A stretch of DNA of 64,000 nt from Prochlorococcus sp. RS04 (GCF_001989455.1 NZ_CP018346.1:1116001-1180000); one strand, 5' to 3'; counted from the first letter of the stretch, positions 32,385-41,377 are shown. Numbers and translations are program-made. The notes: a model not told the origin generated them from the letters alone.

Positions 32385-33590
32385 TTAAAAAGAACTTGAT
32401 TTTCTTAACAAATAAATTCCACCTGCTAGAGAAATTAAGACAGGCAACCATGCAGCCAAAATAGGATTTAAAAGTCCTTTCACTCCAAATGAACTAAATA
32501 TAAATGACATTACATAATAAATTAATATAAGAATTACACTTAATCCAAATCCCTGACTTTTTGAAGATCTTAAATTAGATTTAGATCCTAAGCTGCTTCC
32601 TATTAAACCAAATACCAAGCATGCAAAAGGTAGAGTAAATTTTTCTTGAATGCGGACTTTAATTCTTCTTAATTCTTTTAAGTTTCCAGTTTTTTTATAA
32701 ATTTTTTCTGCTTTTATAGCCTGCTTTAAAGTCATTTCATTAGCATCTTTAGGAACTTGTGCTAATTCCAATGGTCCTTCTCCAAATGGGTATATGTATC
32801 TTTTAAATTGAATATTTCCAGTTTGACCATTTCGATCTATAGTTACCATACTTCCATTTATAAAATTCCAAGAAGAATTATTTTTATCAAAAGTTGCACT
32901 CTCCGCTTTTAAGATTTGTTGAATATCTGCCCTAGAAAAATCTAATACAGTTACTCCCTCCATAATATTATTCTCAAACCATGATGCATAGAATATATGG
33001 GTTAGGAAGTTGTTATGTTTTGTTGGTTTATTAGTCGAAGGATCTATTCGAGAGCCATATCTAGAAAACATAATATTATCTTTACCTGTTTCACTACTAA
33101 ATGAACTACCAATTCCTGCTCTTAATGTTACCTCTGCTAACTTGTTACTTGCAGGGACTAAATTATCATTGAAATAGAAAGTTAAACCCGTCATAAATAT
33201 TGAAAGAGCAATGGCTGGAGAAATGATTCTGGAAGTTTTTATCCCTAAAGATTTCAAAGCTAATAATTCTGAATTGCTTGATAATTTTCCATAGGCTAAT
33301 AATGTAGAAAGCAAAACTGCCATTGGGAATGACAAAACTAAAAAGCTTGGCAAACTAAAAAAAAGAACTTTTAAAGCTAAAAATAGAGGTAAACCAAATT
33401 CTACAATTTTTCTTATGAGATCGAACATTACCCCAACAGATAATGAAATAACAGTAAATGCAGAAATTGCAAATATCATAGGAGGGATGATTTGACCTAA
33501 TAACCATCTATCTATTAACGGTATTGAATACCAGGGAGCAATGATTTTACTGAAAGCTTTTTTAATTACTTGTTGATTTGCAAGTTTCAA
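32385..33590 (-). CDS. LptF/LptG-family permease
   Basis: A 401-residue YjgP/YjgQ protein: paired N-terminal membrane helices (FAISAFTVISLSVGVMFDLI and following), a large periplasmic beta domain around residues 130-290, and three C-terminal helices. It should take part in lipopolysaccharide transport to the outer membrane with LptB. Cyanobacteria commonly carry one such gene. Confidence 0.9.
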   Translation of the reverse strand: MKLANQQVIKKAFSKIIAPWYSIPLIDRWLLGQIIPPMIFAISAFTVISLSVGVMFDLIRKIVEFGLPLFLALKVLFFSLPSFLVLSFPMAVLLSTLLAYGKLSSNSELLALKSLGIKTSRIISPAIALSIFMTGLTFYFNDNLVPASNKLAEVTLRAGIGSSFSSETGKDNIMFSRYGSRIDPSTNKPTKHNNFLTHIFYASWFENNIMEGVTVLDFSRADIQQILKAESATFDKNNSSWNFINGSMVTIDRNGQTGNIQFKRYIYPFGEGPLELAQVPKDANEMTLKQAIKAEKIYKKTGNLKELRRIKVRIQEKFTLPFACLVFGLIGSSLGSKSNLRSSKSQGFGLSVILILIYYVMSFIFSSFGVKGLLNPILAAWLPVLISLAGGIYLLRKSSSF

Positions 33591-33767
33591 AAGAAATTTA
33601 TTTAATTTGTACTGTCTTTTCTAGCATTATAAAATATGAATGTTGTATAAACCAAAATAAAATTTATTTGAAAAAAAATTTTTAAGTTACCAATATTCAA
33701 AAAAAAAATAGTTTTTTACTTGCAGGAAAGCAAAAAATTTGGTTTCTTAAAAAAAAAGGGTTTAGGG

Positions 33768-33887
33768 ATGAAAAATAAAACTTTGATATACGAATGCAAT
33801 TGCATACACTGTCAACAAAAACAAAATCAAATTAATAATGCAAAACTATATTGGGACAAATTAATTTTAAGAAAAAAGTTTGTATAA
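33768..33887 (+). CDS. 39-residue CxC/CxxC peptide
   Basis: Begins MKNKTLIYECNCIHCQQKQ with three closely spaced cysteines, then a basic helix ending LILRKKFV. It could bind a metal. Function unknown; small size limits confidence. Confidence 0.45.
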   Translation: MKNKTLIYECNCIHCQQKQNQINNAKLYWDKLILRKKFV

Positions 33888-34024
33888 TTTCTCCACTAAA
33901 TTCTCTGAAGTTTTCAAACTTTATCATATTAAAGTACTTTTTTTAAGAATCTATTATTTTCAGGAAAAAAATAAGTTTTACGATCTCAAATCTTAAGTAC
34001 TAAGCTTTTTTTAGAATAATGATA

Positions 34025-34126
34025 TTATTTAACCTTTTGATTTTTTTTGTAGATCATATTTTCTCGATTTAAAAGAAAAATAATAATCAAAATACAGGAT
34101 GGAATGAGAATAAAATCTAAAGACAT
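34025..34126 (-). CDS. 33-residue membrane peptide
   Basis: Begins MSLDFILIPSCILIIIFLL, one helix, then a polar tail NRENMIYKKNQK. Similar in layout to other microproteins in the window. Tentative. Confidence 0.4.
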   Translation of the reverse strand: MSLDFILIPSCILIIIFLLNRENMIYKKNQKVK

Positions 34127-34257
34127 ACATTTTGTTCAGTCTATTATCTATCTAGCAAATAAATAAATCTTTGACACTAGTAGATAATCTTTAAGATTTA
34201 ATTCAATAGTCCAAATGATTATATGAATGCTAAGTATATTTGCTTGCTTTTAAAATT

Positions 34258-34390
34258 GAAAGAGCTTGCAAGTATCCCACCGGCAAGCTCATGACGACCA
34301 AGTTAATTCAGATTTTCTGACTTAACCAGCTAAGCACTTCCTAAATGCTTTAATCATCCTACTAAGTAAAATTACTTACCGTGAGTATAA
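34258..34390 (-). ncRNA. Candidate structured RNA upstream of hli
   Basis: On the minus strand successive hairpins occur at 34332-34350, 34302-34326 and 34262-34290; the last (GAGCTTGC..GCAAGCTC) is followed by TTTCAATTTT. An 11-codon frame MIKAFRKCLAG (34322-34357) is included. High local G+C and stacked hairpins suggest an RNA gene. No named family is assigned. The rest of 34127-34582 is the hli promoter region. Confidence 0.45.
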
Positions 34391-34530
34391 ATGCTTATTT
34401 TGAAAATTGATTGCGAATTTGATATTAAAAAAGTGATTTTTTTAAAATGCGACTTGTTAAATTTTTAAACAGAAATGTCACATAATGACTTATAAAATGA
34501 ATTCTTAGAAGAAAACATTGGAAATTTTGG

Positions 34531-34570
34531 TTTACATAAGTTAATATTTGTGTTACTTTAGTTAACAATT
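34531..34570 (+). promoter_or_regulatory. HLR1-like direct repeats before hli
   Basis: TTTACATAAGTTAATATT and GTTACTTTAGTTAACAAT form two tandem copies of a K-TTAC-x4-GTTAA pattern 13 bp before the hli ATG. They resemble the RpaB-bound HLR1 element of cyanobacterial high-light genes. The match is imperfect. Confidence 0.4.
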
Positions 34571-34582
34571 ATCATCTTTTTA

Positions 34583-34789
34583 ATGACAAAATCAGGAGTA
34601 ACTACAGAATCAGGTGGAAGACAGAATATGTTCCCATCAGAAACTAGGCCTTATATTGATGAAACTGTATCTTACGATGGATATCCTCAAAATGCAGAAA
34701 AAGTGAATGGTAGATGGGCTATGGTTGGTTTCGTCGCACTATTAGGTGCCTATGTAACAACAGGACAGATCATTCCTGGAATTTTTTAG
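34583..34789 (+). CDS. hli: High-light-inducible protein
   Basis: A 68-residue Hlip with the chlorophyll-binding helix motif ExxNGRxAM (EKVNGRWAMVGFVALLGAY) and the TGQIIPGIF end typical of multicopy Prochlorococcus and cyanophage hli genes. Hlips bind chlorophyll and carotenoid in thylakoid membranes and protect photosystems under light stress. The N-terminal 35 residues are polar. Confidence 0.93.
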   Translation: MTKSGVTTESGGRQNMFPSETRPYIDETVSYDGYPQNAEKVNGRWAMVGFVALLGAYVTTGQIIPGIF

Positions 34790-34861
34790 TACCTAAATAA
34801 TTGTTTTATAAACTGTTTTTAACCTATTTTTTAAACTTTTTAGAAGAAAATTTAGATTTTT

Positions 34862-34990
34862 TTATTTTAAATTTGAAAATAAAAAAAACCAAATAAAAGT
34901 TATAGCATTTAGGCTAAATATTATTCCTAGAAATATATAAGCAAACTTTTTTCCAATAAATGCCGTTTCGGGTTCAAGCTTTACTCTCAT
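34862..34990 (-). CDS. 42-residue membrane protein
   Basis: Begins MRVKLEPETAFIGKKFAYIF and has one membrane helix (FLGIIFSLNAITFIWFFLF). It converges on the hli gene. Function unknown. Confidence 0.55.
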   Translation of the reverse strand: MRVKLEPETAFIGKKFAYIFLGIIFSLNAITFIWFFLFSNLK

Positions 34991-35170
34991 TAGATTATTG
35001 AATTATGTCGATAAAGATAGCATTATCTAACAAGTAAATTTAAGTTTTAAAGAAGAAGAAGAATCAAATTAATATTTATTGTAAAAAACTAGTAAATATT
35101 ATAATTTTCTTATCTTAGATTAAATCGTTTTAGCCAATATAAATTATTAAATTAGAAATAATCCATAAAA

Positions 35171-35208
35171 AATAGCCTAATTTAATTCTAAATTAGGCTA
35201 TTTGGAAA
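35171..35208 (-). terminator. Terminator of hli pair
   Basis: AATAGCCTAATTT pairs with AAATTAGGCTATT (35171-35202) and is followed, on the minus strand, by a T-run. It lies about 20 bp after the stop of the hli gene at 35222. Confidence 0.75.
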
Positions 35209-35221
35209 ATAAAAAATTTAT

Positions 35222-35362
35222 TTAGATAAAACCAGGAATGATTTGACCAGTAGTTAAATATGCTCCAACTAGAGCAACAAAGCCTAACATTGCGAATCTG
35301 CCATTAAGTTTTTCAGCAACAATTTTTTCTTTTTCAACTATTTTTGGTTCGTTATTTTTCAT
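35222..35362 (-). CDS. hli: High-light-inducible protein (46 residues)
   Basis: The ATG at 35362 is chosen; a longer upstream frame would overlap the preceding hli gene out of phase. The motif ExxNGRxAM is intact (EKLNGRFAMLGFVALVGAY) and the end is TGQIIPGFI. The ATG overlaps the stop of the next hli as TAATG, so both Hlips are probably made together, possibly as a heterodimer. Confidence 0.9.
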   Translation of the reverse strand: MKNNEPKIVEKEKIVAEKLNGRFAMLGFVALVGAYLTTGQIIPGFI

Positions 35363-35469
35363 TAGAACCAGCCTGGAATAATCTGTCCTGTTGTTACGTA
35401 GGCACCAACTGCTGCAACGAAACCTAACATTGCTGCCCAACCATTAAAACGTTCTGCTTCTGGAGTCAT
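35362..35469 (-). CDS. hli: Minimal high-light-inducible protein (35 residues)
   Basis: MTPEAERFNGWAAMLGFVA followed by VGAYVTTGQIIPGWF. It is nearly only the chlorophyll-binding helix. The motif Arg is replaced by Trp (ExxNGWxAM), which removes the residue that usually forms the ion pair across the helix dimer. Coupled to the downstream hli. Promoter lies in the gap to 35715. Confidence 0.88.
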   Translation of the reverse strand: MTPEAERFNGWAAMLGFVAAVGAYVTTGQIIPGWF

Positions 35470-35835
35470 TTTTTTTTGTAAATTTGTAAACAAATATAAC
35501 ATATTTGTTTAACAATGTAAAGAAATTCAGGGATTATCCCTTTTTTGTCAGGAAAAGTTAAAAACTGCTACATATATGTGTCGAAATATACCCTTTAGGT
35601 GTTTTTATTTTTGTTCTGATTTTTTAAATTTGAAAAAAAAAAATATAAGCTTTTCACCTTGTTTTTTTAGAGGGATGTCCTCATTTAGAGGTAATTTAAA
35701 TTAATATATTATTAGAGTCAGCTAGTAGGGATACAGGCTGACTCTTTTTTTTGTTTGGAGAAATTTTAGTTTTTGACTAAAAGTAGTTTTTGAATTCAAA
35801 TAATTGCTATTAATAAATTAGATATATATGAATTC
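35470..35835 (+). other. Gene-free region with orphan terminator
   Basis: No protein gene is seen in 366 bases. The plus-strand terminator at 35715-35752 has no coding gene upstream, so a small RNA ending there is plausible. A GAGG..CCTC mini-hairpin lies near 35670. Confidence 0.4.
35715..35752 (+). terminator. Strong intrinsic terminator
   Basis: GAGTCAGC (35715-35722) pairs perfectly with GCTGACTC (35737-35744) and is followed by eight T. Confidence 0.75.
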
Positions 35836-36000
35836 ATGTCATTCGCGACTTACTACATGCATTTAATTTTTGGAAGAATTCCTTCTTTAATGAGTTCTGA
35901 TTTAATACTTTATATCTTGCCTGCTCTTACAATTTCAATATTATTCTTTAGCCTTAAAATAATGTTTTTCAAGACTCCTAAATTGAGAAAAGTTAAATAA
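35836..36000 (+). CDS. 54-residue membrane protein
   Basis: Begins MSFATYYMHLIFGRIPSLM and has one strong helix (LILYILPALTISILFFSLK) with a basic end FKTPKLRKVK. Function unknown. It precedes the DUF938 gene by about 50 bp. Confidence 0.6.
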   Translation: MSFATYYMHLIFGRIPSLMSSDLILYILPALTISILFFSLKIMFFKTPKLRKVK

Positions 36001-36051
36001 TCAAGAATTTTATAATTATTCTGGATGATCTAATGCCCAATTTTTTTAATT

Positions 36052-36669
36052 TTGGATAATAGACTTTTTTTTTCGGCAACTCAAAGAAATAGAGACTGCA
36101 TTGGTGATGTACTATCCAGAATAATAAAAAAAGGTTCAGTATTGGAAATCGGGAGTGGTAGCGGTGAACATGGAGTGGTTTTTCAAAAACGTTTTCCTGG
36201 AATCATTTGGCAAACAAGTGACCCTAAGTTAGTTCATAGAAAAAGTATAAGTTCTTGGATTGAGTATGAAGACCTAACTAAGAAAATGCCCCAGCCTCTT
36301 GAAATTGATGTAGAAAAAATTCCTTGGAAAATTCCATTGAGATTAGCTCATTCTTTGCAAGCAATAGTCTCTATAAATATGATTCATGTAGCAAAGTGGT
36401 CTTGTACTGAAGCACTCTTTAGAGAGTCAGGAAAATTACTTAATAAGGGGCAATTTTTGATTTTGTATGGGCCATTTAAAATTTGTAATAAGCATACAAG
36501 TGAAAGTAATTATTTTTTCGATAATTCCTTAAAAATGCAAAATGATCTTTGGGGTATAAAAAATCTTGAGGAAGTTTGTGATGAGAGTAAGAAAAATGGT
36601 TTTTCTCAAGAGGATATTATTAGGATGCCTGCAAATAATTTTTCAATAATTTACAGAAAAGTTTCTTGA
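36052..36669 (+). CDS. DUF938 methyltransferase-like protein
   Basis: A 205-residue SAM-dependent methyltransferase fold with TTG start. Motif I is VLEIGSGSGEHGVVF; further DUF938 marks are the N-terminal FFSATQRNRD, AIVSINMIHVAKW and LILYGPFK. Substrate unknown. The AdoMet-binding glycine loop is intact. Confidence 0.85.
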   Translation: MDNRLFFSATQRNRDCIGDVLSRIIKKGSVLEIGSGSGEHGVVFQKRFPGIIWQTSDPKLVHRKSISSWIEYEDLTKKMPQPLEIDVEKIPWKIPLRLAHSLQAIVSINMIHVAKWSCTEALFRESGKLLNKGQFLILYGPFKICNKHTSESNYFFDNSLKMQNDLWGIKNLEEVCDESKKNGFSQEDIIRMPANNFSIIYRKVS

Positions 36670-36720
36670 TAAGGCAAATACAAAAATTAATAAGTTTTTA
36701 AAATTCACCTTATTAGATGA

Positions 36721-36882
36721 TCAACCTGATAGTTTTTTGCTCCATTCTTTATGCTTTTGATCTAAATCTGAAATTTTTTCGCCTAAACTCAACTGTCTTT
36801 CTAATAATTCAACTTTTGTGAGTGTTATTTTTTCCGAATAAAATTTAATAGGCTGTTTACCATGAAAATTGTCGCCACTCAT
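36721..36882 (-). CDS. 53-residue charged hypothetical protein
   Basis: Begins MSGDNFHGKQPIKFYSEKIT; the rest is a heptad-like charged helix (LLERQLSLGEKISDLDQKH), so a small coiled coil is likely. Function unknown. Confidence 0.55.
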   Translation of the reverse strand: MSGDNFHGKQPIKFYSEKITLTKVELLERQLSLGEKISDLDQKHKEWSKKLSG

Positions 36883-36989
36883 AGAATTACTAAGTTTGTA
36901 ATTATTTTCTAAGATGAAAAATTTGTTATTGCTAATTCTTTTATATTTTTTTCAGATTTGCGTAAATTAAAGTGATAAAGAATTGATGC

Positions 36990-38168
36990 TTATCGTGTTT
37001 TTAATCCACCATTTTTGTATGAAGATTGCCATATATATCTTCCTTTCTTGATGTCTGACTCAACAGCAACGCAATTGCAGGCAATATTCCATAAAGCTTT
37101 GTGTATTGGATCAGGATTAAAAAGATATGCTTTTTTAAAGGCTTTTTTAATTAAGACAGTTGCCTTTTTTCCATGATAATGAGGGATCGTTGGACATACA
37201 TGATGAACGACATGGCTAGAACCTATATTATGGTGAAGAAAATTAAGGACTCTACCGTAAGGCCTATCAATAGATAGAAATGCTCCTCTCATAAAGGAAA
37301 ATTCCGTATTTGAAAGATGAGGCACATCTGAATCTGTATGATGGAGCCATGTATAAACTACTAGCCAACAATTAACCACTAATAAAGGGCCAAAATACAA
37401 AGTAATTACTGGAAATAATCCATACTTGAAAACTAAATAAACAATGCCAACTAATGTCAAACCTACGCCAATATCTGATATCCAAACTTTCTTGGCCCAT
37501 ACTGATGGCCATAATGCTTTAGAAAATGGTTTAATTGGCCAAAAATGATTTGAAGTGCCATATTTAACACCTCCTGTACTTCCAGTAAGTAAATAAGCAG
37601 GCCAGCCAAATATTAGATGTAAAACAAGTTGAAGAAGTCCATAATTTTTCTTACCTAAGGAATTTGAAAAATGTAATTCTTTTTCTCCGCCAACTTTTTC
37701 TGTAACTCCGTTCCCTTTAATGACTAAAGGGACGTGAGTTTCTCCATTGGTTATGTTATTTGTGAATCTATGATGAACTGCATGTGAACGCTGCCAAGAA
37801 AAATAAGGCACCAGAAGTAATGAATGTAGTAAATAACCAGTTACAGATTCCAAAGTTTTGTTTTTAGAGAATGCTCCATGCCCACATTCATGGGCAATTA
37901 CCCAGAATCCCATTGCAGTGGTACCTGATATTAATGCGTAAATTATCCAAATTGGGATCATTTTTGGGGTAAATGGAATAGATAACCCTATTGCAACAAC
38001 TAATGATTGAATAAAAGCTGATTGTAAAAGATACCTCAAAGAAGTTTTGGTATTGCACCTAAAGTAGTGATCTGGGATAACATCCTGAAATTCTTTTATG
38101 CTTGGAATATCTTTATCCTTTATTACAAGCGCTTGGCCTTTAAGACCAGAAAATTTTATATTTCTCAA
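36990..38168 (-). CDS. desA: Acyl-lipid desaturase (Delta12/DesA type)
   Basis: A 392-residue membrane desaturase with all three histidine boxes: HECGHG, HAVHHRF and HVVHHVCP, and a fourth conserved GSSHVVHH context typical of Delta12/omega-3 enzymes. It inserts double bonds in membrane-lipid acyl chains using ferredoxin. The sequence fits the cyanobacterial DesA branch better than DesC; exact regiospecificity is inferred. Confidence 0.85.
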   Translation of the reverse strand: MRNIKFSGLKGQALVIKDKDIPSIKEFQDVIPDHYFRCNTKTSLRYLLQSAFIQSLVVAIGLSIPFTPKMIPIWIIYALISGTTAMGFWVIAHECGHGAFSKNKTLESVTGYLLHSLLLVPYFSWQRSHAVHHRFTNNITNGETHVPLVIKGNGVTEKVGGEKELHFSNSLGKKNYGLLQLVLHLIFGWPAYLLTGSTGGVKYGTSNHFWPIKPFSKALWPSVWAKKVWISDIGVGLTLVGIVYLVFKYGLFPVITLYFGPLLVVNCWLVVYTWLHHTDSDVPHLSNTEFSFMRGAFLSIDRPYGRVLNFLHHNIGSSHVVHHVCPTIPHYHGKKATVLIKKAFKKAYLFNPDPIHKALWNIACNCVAVESDIKKGRYIWQSSYKNGGLKTR

Positions 38169-38388
38169 ATTTTTGTTGGTTAAGAATTTTGTTAAATAAA
38201 AGTGAATTTATATGATCTATTATCCATCACAGGATCTCATAATGAAAAGAATTTATAAATTTTTTTTCAATAAAGTTTTTAAGATTTTAATTTTATCTTC
38301 AAATTAAACTATCTTTGGCAAACATTTTTTATTTTATTCTTTTATCGCAATTGTATTAATTTTTTATTTATTTTATTTATTAATTAAT

Positions 38389-38520
38389 TTAAAGACCGCG
38401 TATATACCTCTTAGGTAAACCAGATTGTTTACGTGGCTTTACTAGGATAGGTAAAACAATAACTCCTACTGTAAAAAGACAAATTGGAGCAACTACCATC
38501 AATATAGATTCTAGAGACAT
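38389..38520 (-). CDS. 43-residue membrane protein
   Basis: Begins MSLESILMVVAPICLFTVG, one helix, and ends in a basic QSGLPKRYIRGL. The length and layout resemble small thylakoid subunits, but no named subunit is recognised. Confidence 0.6.
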   Translation of the reverse strand: MSLESILMVVAPICLFTVGVIVLPILVKPRKQSGLPKRYIRGL

Positions 38521-38709
38521 GAATAATTTTGGATTTATTAATAAATAGCAGGAATTTTTTTTAAAGTCATGCGTATTTATATCTATTTTGTGAGAATAGA
38601 TTCAAAATTTTTATGAATTATTAAGTAAAAAAGAAAAAAAGGTTAAAAAAAGGCAATTTTTTCAAAATTCATCCTAACTATTTATTCATTATTTAAATAG
38701 TGATTAGTT

Positions 38710-38850
38710 ATGGATCAAGAAAAAAATTGGATGCTTATGACTTATTATTGTCCAACTCATGGTAATTCAGGATTAGTAAAACCGATTCAACTAACAAAAA
38801 AAGAAATTAGTAAAACATTCTTTAAAAAAGGTAGGAGTTCTAAAAATTAA
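38710..38850 (+). CDS. 46-residue hypothetical protein
   Basis: Begins MDQEKNWMLMTYYCPTHGN and ends with a basic SKTFFKKGRSSKN. One CPTHG segment may contribute to metal binding. Function unknown. Confidence 0.5.
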   Translation: MDQEKNWMLMTYYCPTHGNSGLVKPIQLTKKEISKTFFKKGRSSKN

Positions 38851-38981
38851 TTTTTAGAATAAAACTATAGTTTTATGAAAATATTCTAAATCTTGATTGA
38901 AATCTGATTAATTAAAAACCTACAAAAATCTCATAAGCCGCTTTTTATCAGCAGTATTAGAAATATATTGAAAAACATATC

Positions 38982-39134
38982 TTAATTATTATCAGAATCG
39001 CATGTTAATTCACATTGGCTAAGGTCCTGAGATGATATCTTTTCTAAAATTCTTAACATATCAATTTCCGAAAGCTCTCCATTAGAGTTCCATTTTAAAG
39101 TTGTTTTCCTTTGAGGTGAATTTTTTTTATTCAT
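38982..39134 (-). CDS. 50-residue CX3C protein
   Basis: Begins MNKKNSPQRKTTLKWNSNG; the C-terminus SQCELTCDSDNN carries one CX3C. It overlaps the upstream twin CX3C gene by 8 bases. The pair may form a redox or metal-binding unit. Confidence 0.6.
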   Translation of the reverse strand: MNKKNSPQRKTTLKWNSNGELSEIDMLRILEKISSQDLSQCELTCDSDNN

Positions 39135-39285
39135 TTTGCTCACCCCCTTTTAAATGCACTTCTAAACAACGAGTAATACATTCTTGATGACCATCCACAA
39201 TACTGCATTCAGTAATACACTCAAAATATGAATTAATAGAATCTATTTCTGTGTTCTGGTTGGTAGAAACAAATGAATCATTCAT
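39127..39285 (-). CDS. 52-residue twin CX3C protein
   Basis: Two CX3C pairs (FECITECSI and QECITRCLE) 10 residues apart match the arrangement of the 15489 protein. Twin CX3C often gives a helical hairpin locked by two disulfides. Coupled to the 38982 gene. Confidence 0.6.
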   Translation of the reverse strand: MNDSFVSTNQNTEIDSINSYFECITECSIVDGHQECITRCLEVHLKGGEQNE

Positions 39286-39574
39286 AATATTGTTTAATTT
39301 ATTTGGAATAGAGATATAGCACGAATTTATGTTGAATAATTTAATTTATTAAGTGAATTAGAAAAAATAAGTATTATTTACTAAAGCTATATTTCACCTA
39401 GTTTGTCTTTAAAAAGGTAGTATTTTTATTCTTTTAAAAGAAAAAGAGAAAAAAACACTTTTGATTATTTAATATTAATGTATATGGTAATTTTCTAAAA
39501 AAATCAGCATAAAGACTGATTTACTTTTCAGTAATTTAGTTAGAAGATAAAAAAGTACACTTTTAAATTTTCAA

Positions 39575-39727
39575 ATGAAATCAGTAATTAATTGGCTTTC
39601 GAAAATGTTAGAGAGTATGGCAAATGCTTTTATGCATCCATTAAAGAATGACTTACCACCATCTATTGGTACCCATGCATATAGCAGTATTCCTCTAAAA
39701 AGAAAATTGAGAAGAAGGTTGAGTTAA
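39575..39727 (+). CDS. 50-residue hypothetical protein
   Basis: Begins MKSVINWLSKMLESMANAF and ends in a basic LKRKLRRRLS. The N-terminal amphipathic helix may associate with membrane. It converges with the desaturase, with 3 bases between stops. Confidence 0.6.
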   Translation: MKSVINWLSKMLESMANAFMHPLKNDLPPSIGTHAYSSIPLKRKLRRRLS

Positions 39728-39730
39728 CTA

Positions 39731-40837
39731 TTAGCTTATTGGAATTAATTTTTCATTTTTATTATCCCAAATAATATATTTGAAGCAGTTTGAAAAATCG
39801 CTTAGTTTTAAGAACTTTGATTTTTGAAGCAAATGAATGTTTGCTTTATGACAAGCTCTTAAGTTGTAATTTGGGATTCTCTCAGAGAGATGATGAATGC
39901 TGTGGAAGGATATGTCTGCTAAAAACCAATTTAGCCAATTAGGGATATCTAAATTGCTACTGCCTAAAATTGCTCCATCGATGAGATCCCAATTTTTTGT
40001 ATTTTTAGCATATGCATTTTCATAGTTATGTTGTACGAAAAAAATACATATTAAAATTGCTGCTGATAAGGTTAATATCACGGAATAAAATGATAAGAAA
40101 AAAACTAATCCCAACCATTTGCACATAAAAATCCAACCTATTATTACTACTACGTTATTGATTATTAATTCAAATAGTTCACTGAAATTATCTCCATAAT
40201 CAGAAAAAGGTGGTTTGACTCTTGAATTAATAGCTAGAAGTTGAGAAATTTCTCTGTTTTTTATTTTGATAAAAGTCTCTTCCAATATATCTTTAGTGAA
40301 ATTAAAAATAATTATAACCAGTCCCAATCTAGGTTTTAAAACTAAGTAAAAAAACCCTCCAGGGAAAAGCATAATCCAGTTTCGACTTACTTTATAAAAA
40401 ATTTGCTCTCTTTTTGTAAAGGAATTATAGTCTTCAAGACTTAAAACATCTATCGGTCCTTTGTAAATTTCCCAATTTCCATTATTTCTATGATGAAATG
40501 CATGATCAATTGACCACGACTTCTGGGGAATACCATTAACTAAGCCAAGTAAAAATCCAAAAAAGCGGTTTAATTTCCGTTTTGTAAAAAGAGAATTATG
40601 TCCGCAATCGTGCATTAATGAGAATGTTCGAGAAGAGAATAGAGTTAGTAGAACTATAAAAGGTACCAATAGAAATCCTTTAATAAATAATGAAAAAGGT
40701 TGAATTATTATTTGGTGGACGATTAACCAAATAGAAATTATTGGGAAAATGGTAGTAATAATTTGATAAAAAGCTCTTGTATTATTTCTTTGTAAAAATG
40801 GCTTTATTAAAAAATCACCTCTATTAACTTTATGCAT
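39731..40837 (-). CDS. Second fatty-acid-desaturase-family protein
   Basis: A 368-residue protein with the three histidine boxes HDCGH, HAFHH and HSIHH and several membrane spans. It is distinct from the desA product, with a long central loop (residues 190-220). It could be another acyl-lipid desaturase or a related hydroxylase; the HSIHH box favours the desaturase superfamily branch with DesA-like fold. Substrate uncertain. Confidence 0.8.
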   Translation of the reverse strand: MHKVNRGDFLIKPFLQRNNTRAFYQIITTIFPIISIWLIVHQIIIQPFSLFIKGFLLVPFIVLLTLFSSRTFSLMHDCGHNSLFTKRKLNRFFGFLLGLVNGIPQKSWSIDHAFHHRNNGNWEIYKGPIDVLSLEDYNSFTKREQIFYKVSRNWIMLFPGGFFYLVLKPRLGLVIIIFNFTKDILEETFIKIKNREISQLLAINSRVKPPFSDYGDNFSELFELIINNVVVIIGWIFMCKWLGLVFFLSFYSVILTLSAAILICIFFVQHNYENAYAKNTKNWDLIDGAILGSSNLDIPNWLNWFLADISFHSIHHLSERIPNYNLRACHKANIHLLQKSKFLKLSDFSNCFKYIIWDNKNEKLIPIS

Positions 40838-40917
40838 ATTTCGCTTATTTTTTTGATATTAACAATTTTTAAAAAATATTGATTGTTTAATAAACAATAA
40901 AATATTTAAAAATCATA

Positions 40918-41073
40918 CTAAAGAATAAATTCTTTAGACATAGTTCTCAATTGATCTAGATTTAATCTTTCTAAGTAATTTTTAAAGTCACTAAGATTCT
41001 TAGTAGAGTCAGAATTTTTACTCTCGTAAAGAAGACTATTAGAAATTAACTCAATAAGATGATCTTTATCCAT
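40918..41073 (-). CDS. 51-residue hypothetical protein
   Basis: Begins MDKDHLIELISNSLLYESK; soluble, two amphipathic helices separated by a serine-rich turn, ending LRTMSKEFIL. Function unknown. Confidence 0.55.
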   Translation of the reverse strand: MDKDHLIELISNSLLYESKNSDSTKNLSDFKNYLERLNLDQLRTMSKEFIL

Positions 41074-41158
41074 AATTCCTTATAGACCAAAATTCCCGTT
41101 TAAAAAATTAAGGTCTTGAATTCGAGATCATTAACTCATTTCTATTTAAAAGTAATAT

Positions 41159-41377
41159 TTATAAATTTTTTAAATCTTGTTCTATTTTTTCTAATCTTTC
41201 ATTTAATTCTTTTTGTTCCTTAATTAAGGATTTTTTCTTTTCTGCACGCTCTTTGTTTAAAGGAGAATTGAAATATTTTTGGTAAGAGACAAAAAAAACT
41301 GCTATTGCGACTGCAATGCCAAGAGCACCAATAATTAAAATTGGAGACGAAGGAAAATCGTAAAATGGAATTGACAA
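41159..41377 (-). CDS. 72-residue membrane/coiled-coil protein
   Basis: TTG start. One membrane helix (ILIIGALGIAVAIAVFFVS) followed by a 35-residue lysine/glutamate coiled coil (KEQKELNERLEKIEQDLKNL). Such layout suits an oligomeric membrane tether. Function unknown. Confidence 0.65.
   Translation of the reverse strand: MSIPFYDFPSSPILIIGALGIAVAIAVFFVSYQKYFNSPLNKERAEKKKSLIKEQKELNERLEKIEQDLKNL

Noticed and set aside
35363-35440. Longer N-terminus for the 46-residue Hlip
   Set aside because: It would translate the upstream hli gene in another frame and gives an unrelated Cys/Arg-rich sequence; the ATG at 35362 is coupled to that gene's stop.
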